Under the pieces are notes generated by a model. It did not search any database and was not told where the DNA came from. It worked only from the letters and a program-made list of their open reading frames with translations. The position numbers and the translations under genes are program-made. From Methylobacteriaceae bacterium (lineage in GTDB: Bacteria; Pseudomonadota; Alphaproteobacteria; Rhizobiales; Beijerinckiaceae): a stretch of 13,630 nucleotides of DNA. Each line of letters begins with the position of its first letter. Position 1 is the first letter of the stretch. Shown piece after piece: positions 13,220-13,630 of this stretch. The stretch is from assembly GCA_019247255.1 (NCBI GenBank), contig JAFAPJ010000556.1, positions 1 to 13,630 on the forward strand. Direction: 5' to 3'.

Positions 13220-13630
13220 TCAGGCGTCCGTACCGCGAGCGGTCCCGTCTCGGTCCCGGGCGTAGGGATCGAAATCCGAGGAGCGCGCGAGCCATGCGCG
13301 CGGCGACGCGCCGAGGACGCGGGCGAAGACCCGCGAGAAGGCGGTGGCGTTGTCGTAGCCGACGCCGGCCGCCACCGCCTTGATCGGTCGCCCGCGCATC
13401 AGCGGCCCGAGCGACGCGATCACGCGCCAATGCGTGAGGTAATCGATCGGCGTCCGCCCGACTACGGCGCGGAACTGCTCCGCGAAGACCGTGCGGGACA
13501 TGCCGGCGTGGTCCGCGAGCTGTTCCACCGACCAGGACCGGCCGGGCGCCTCGTGCATCGCGGTCAGCGCGCGTGCGAGCCGCGCATCGGCGAGCCCTGC
13601 GAGGACGCCTCCCTCCACGGCTCCGATCGC
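13220..13630 (-). CDS. AraC-family transcriptional regulator, C-terminal part (5' end outside window)
   Basis: The frame runs off the right edge, leaving 136 residues. They comprise the end of the sensing domain and the complete AraC DNA-binding domain with two helix-turn-helix units; the family signature is visible as VGYDNATAFSRVFAR. It is a close paralogue of the AraC protein at 3340-4185: VEGGVLAGLAD and AVVGRTPIDYLTHWR are identical in both. Divergence is concentrated in the linker helix that follows, which here reads VIASLGPLMRG and contains Gly-Pro, where the other has the ordinary MTIARQLLRKG. The C-terminus ends with a polar Asp/Arg-rich tail. A GTG in frame at 13618 is not the true start because homology continues upstream. 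It lies 173 bases ahead of the NTF2-like/azoreductase run on the same strand and may regulate it. Confidence 0.92.
   Translation of the reverse strand, partial: AIGAVEGGVLAGLADARLARALTAMHEAPGRSWSVEQLADHAGMSRTVFAEQFRAVVGRTPIDYLTHWRVIASLGPLMRGRPIKAVAAGVGYDNATAFSRVFARVLGASPRAWLARSSDFDPYARDRDGTARGTDA

Noticed and set aside
13047..13430. N-terminal extension of the NTF2-like frame
   Set aside because: It overlaps the AraC coding region in another frame and is Arg-rich without domain similarity; a good ribosome site precedes 13046.
1..13630. CRISPR array, tRNA, rRNA, insertion sequence or prophage
   Set aside because: No spaced direct repeats, no tRNA-like cloverleaf that I could recognise, and no transposase, integrase or phage protein in any frame.

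Overview
The window is strongly GC-rich and gene-dense, with Shine-Dalgarno-like sites and third codon positions saturated with G/C. The gene types (LysR and AraC regulators, a NitT/TauT-type binding protein, nu-class GST, AhpD-like proteins, SDRs) suggest a soil- or plant-associated alphaproteobacterium. Hyphomicrobiales, possibly Methylobacteriaceae, is my guess from style and not a proven assignment. I see no tRNA, rRNA, CRISPR array, insertion sequence or phage gene.

Layout. (1) 1-659 (+) is the 3' part of a thiamine-diphosphate enzyme, convergent with a LysR regulator (705-1610, -). (2) 1765-2268 (-) is an exported SnoaL-like ester cyclase, divergent from a second LysR gene (2383-3285, +). 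(3) 3340-4185 (-) is a full-length AraC regulator, divergent from an AhpD-like CMD-family gene (4302-4847, +) that ends in a convincing intrinsic terminator. (4) 4955-5341 (+) is a small four-helix SPW-type membrane protein. (5) 5375-6364 (-) is a lone periplasmic ABC binding protein, preceded by a small hypothetical gene (6471-6764, -). (6) 6765-7354 is a gene-free gap with a conspicuous AT-rich island. (7) 10793 down to 7355 (-) is a tightly packed run: CMD-family protein, peroxiredoxin-like protein, classical SDR, halohydrin-dehalogenase-like SDR and GST. (8) 13046 down to 10951 (-) is a second run: tandem NTF2-like protein, FMN azoreductase/quinone reductase and DUF1349 protein. (9) At the right edge (13220-13630, -) is the C-terminal part of a second AraC regulator, closely related to the first.

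How they may work together. From 3340 rightwards the region reads as a redox/electrophile detoxification neighbourhood: two Cys-x-x-Cys AhpD-like proteins, a peroxiredoxin-like protein, a thiol-dependent GST, a flavin quinone/azo reductase and two dehydrogenase-fold proteins, framed by two paralogous AraC activators. The most unusual gene is the SDR at 8024-8695. It carries the Tyr-x3-Arg signature and altered cofactor loop of halohydrin dehalogenases but has Ala where their catalytic Ser should be. I did not find an obviously new multi-gene system. The best candidate for something undescribed is the AraC/CMD-controlled detoxification cluster with this atypical SDR and the two-domain NTF2 protein.
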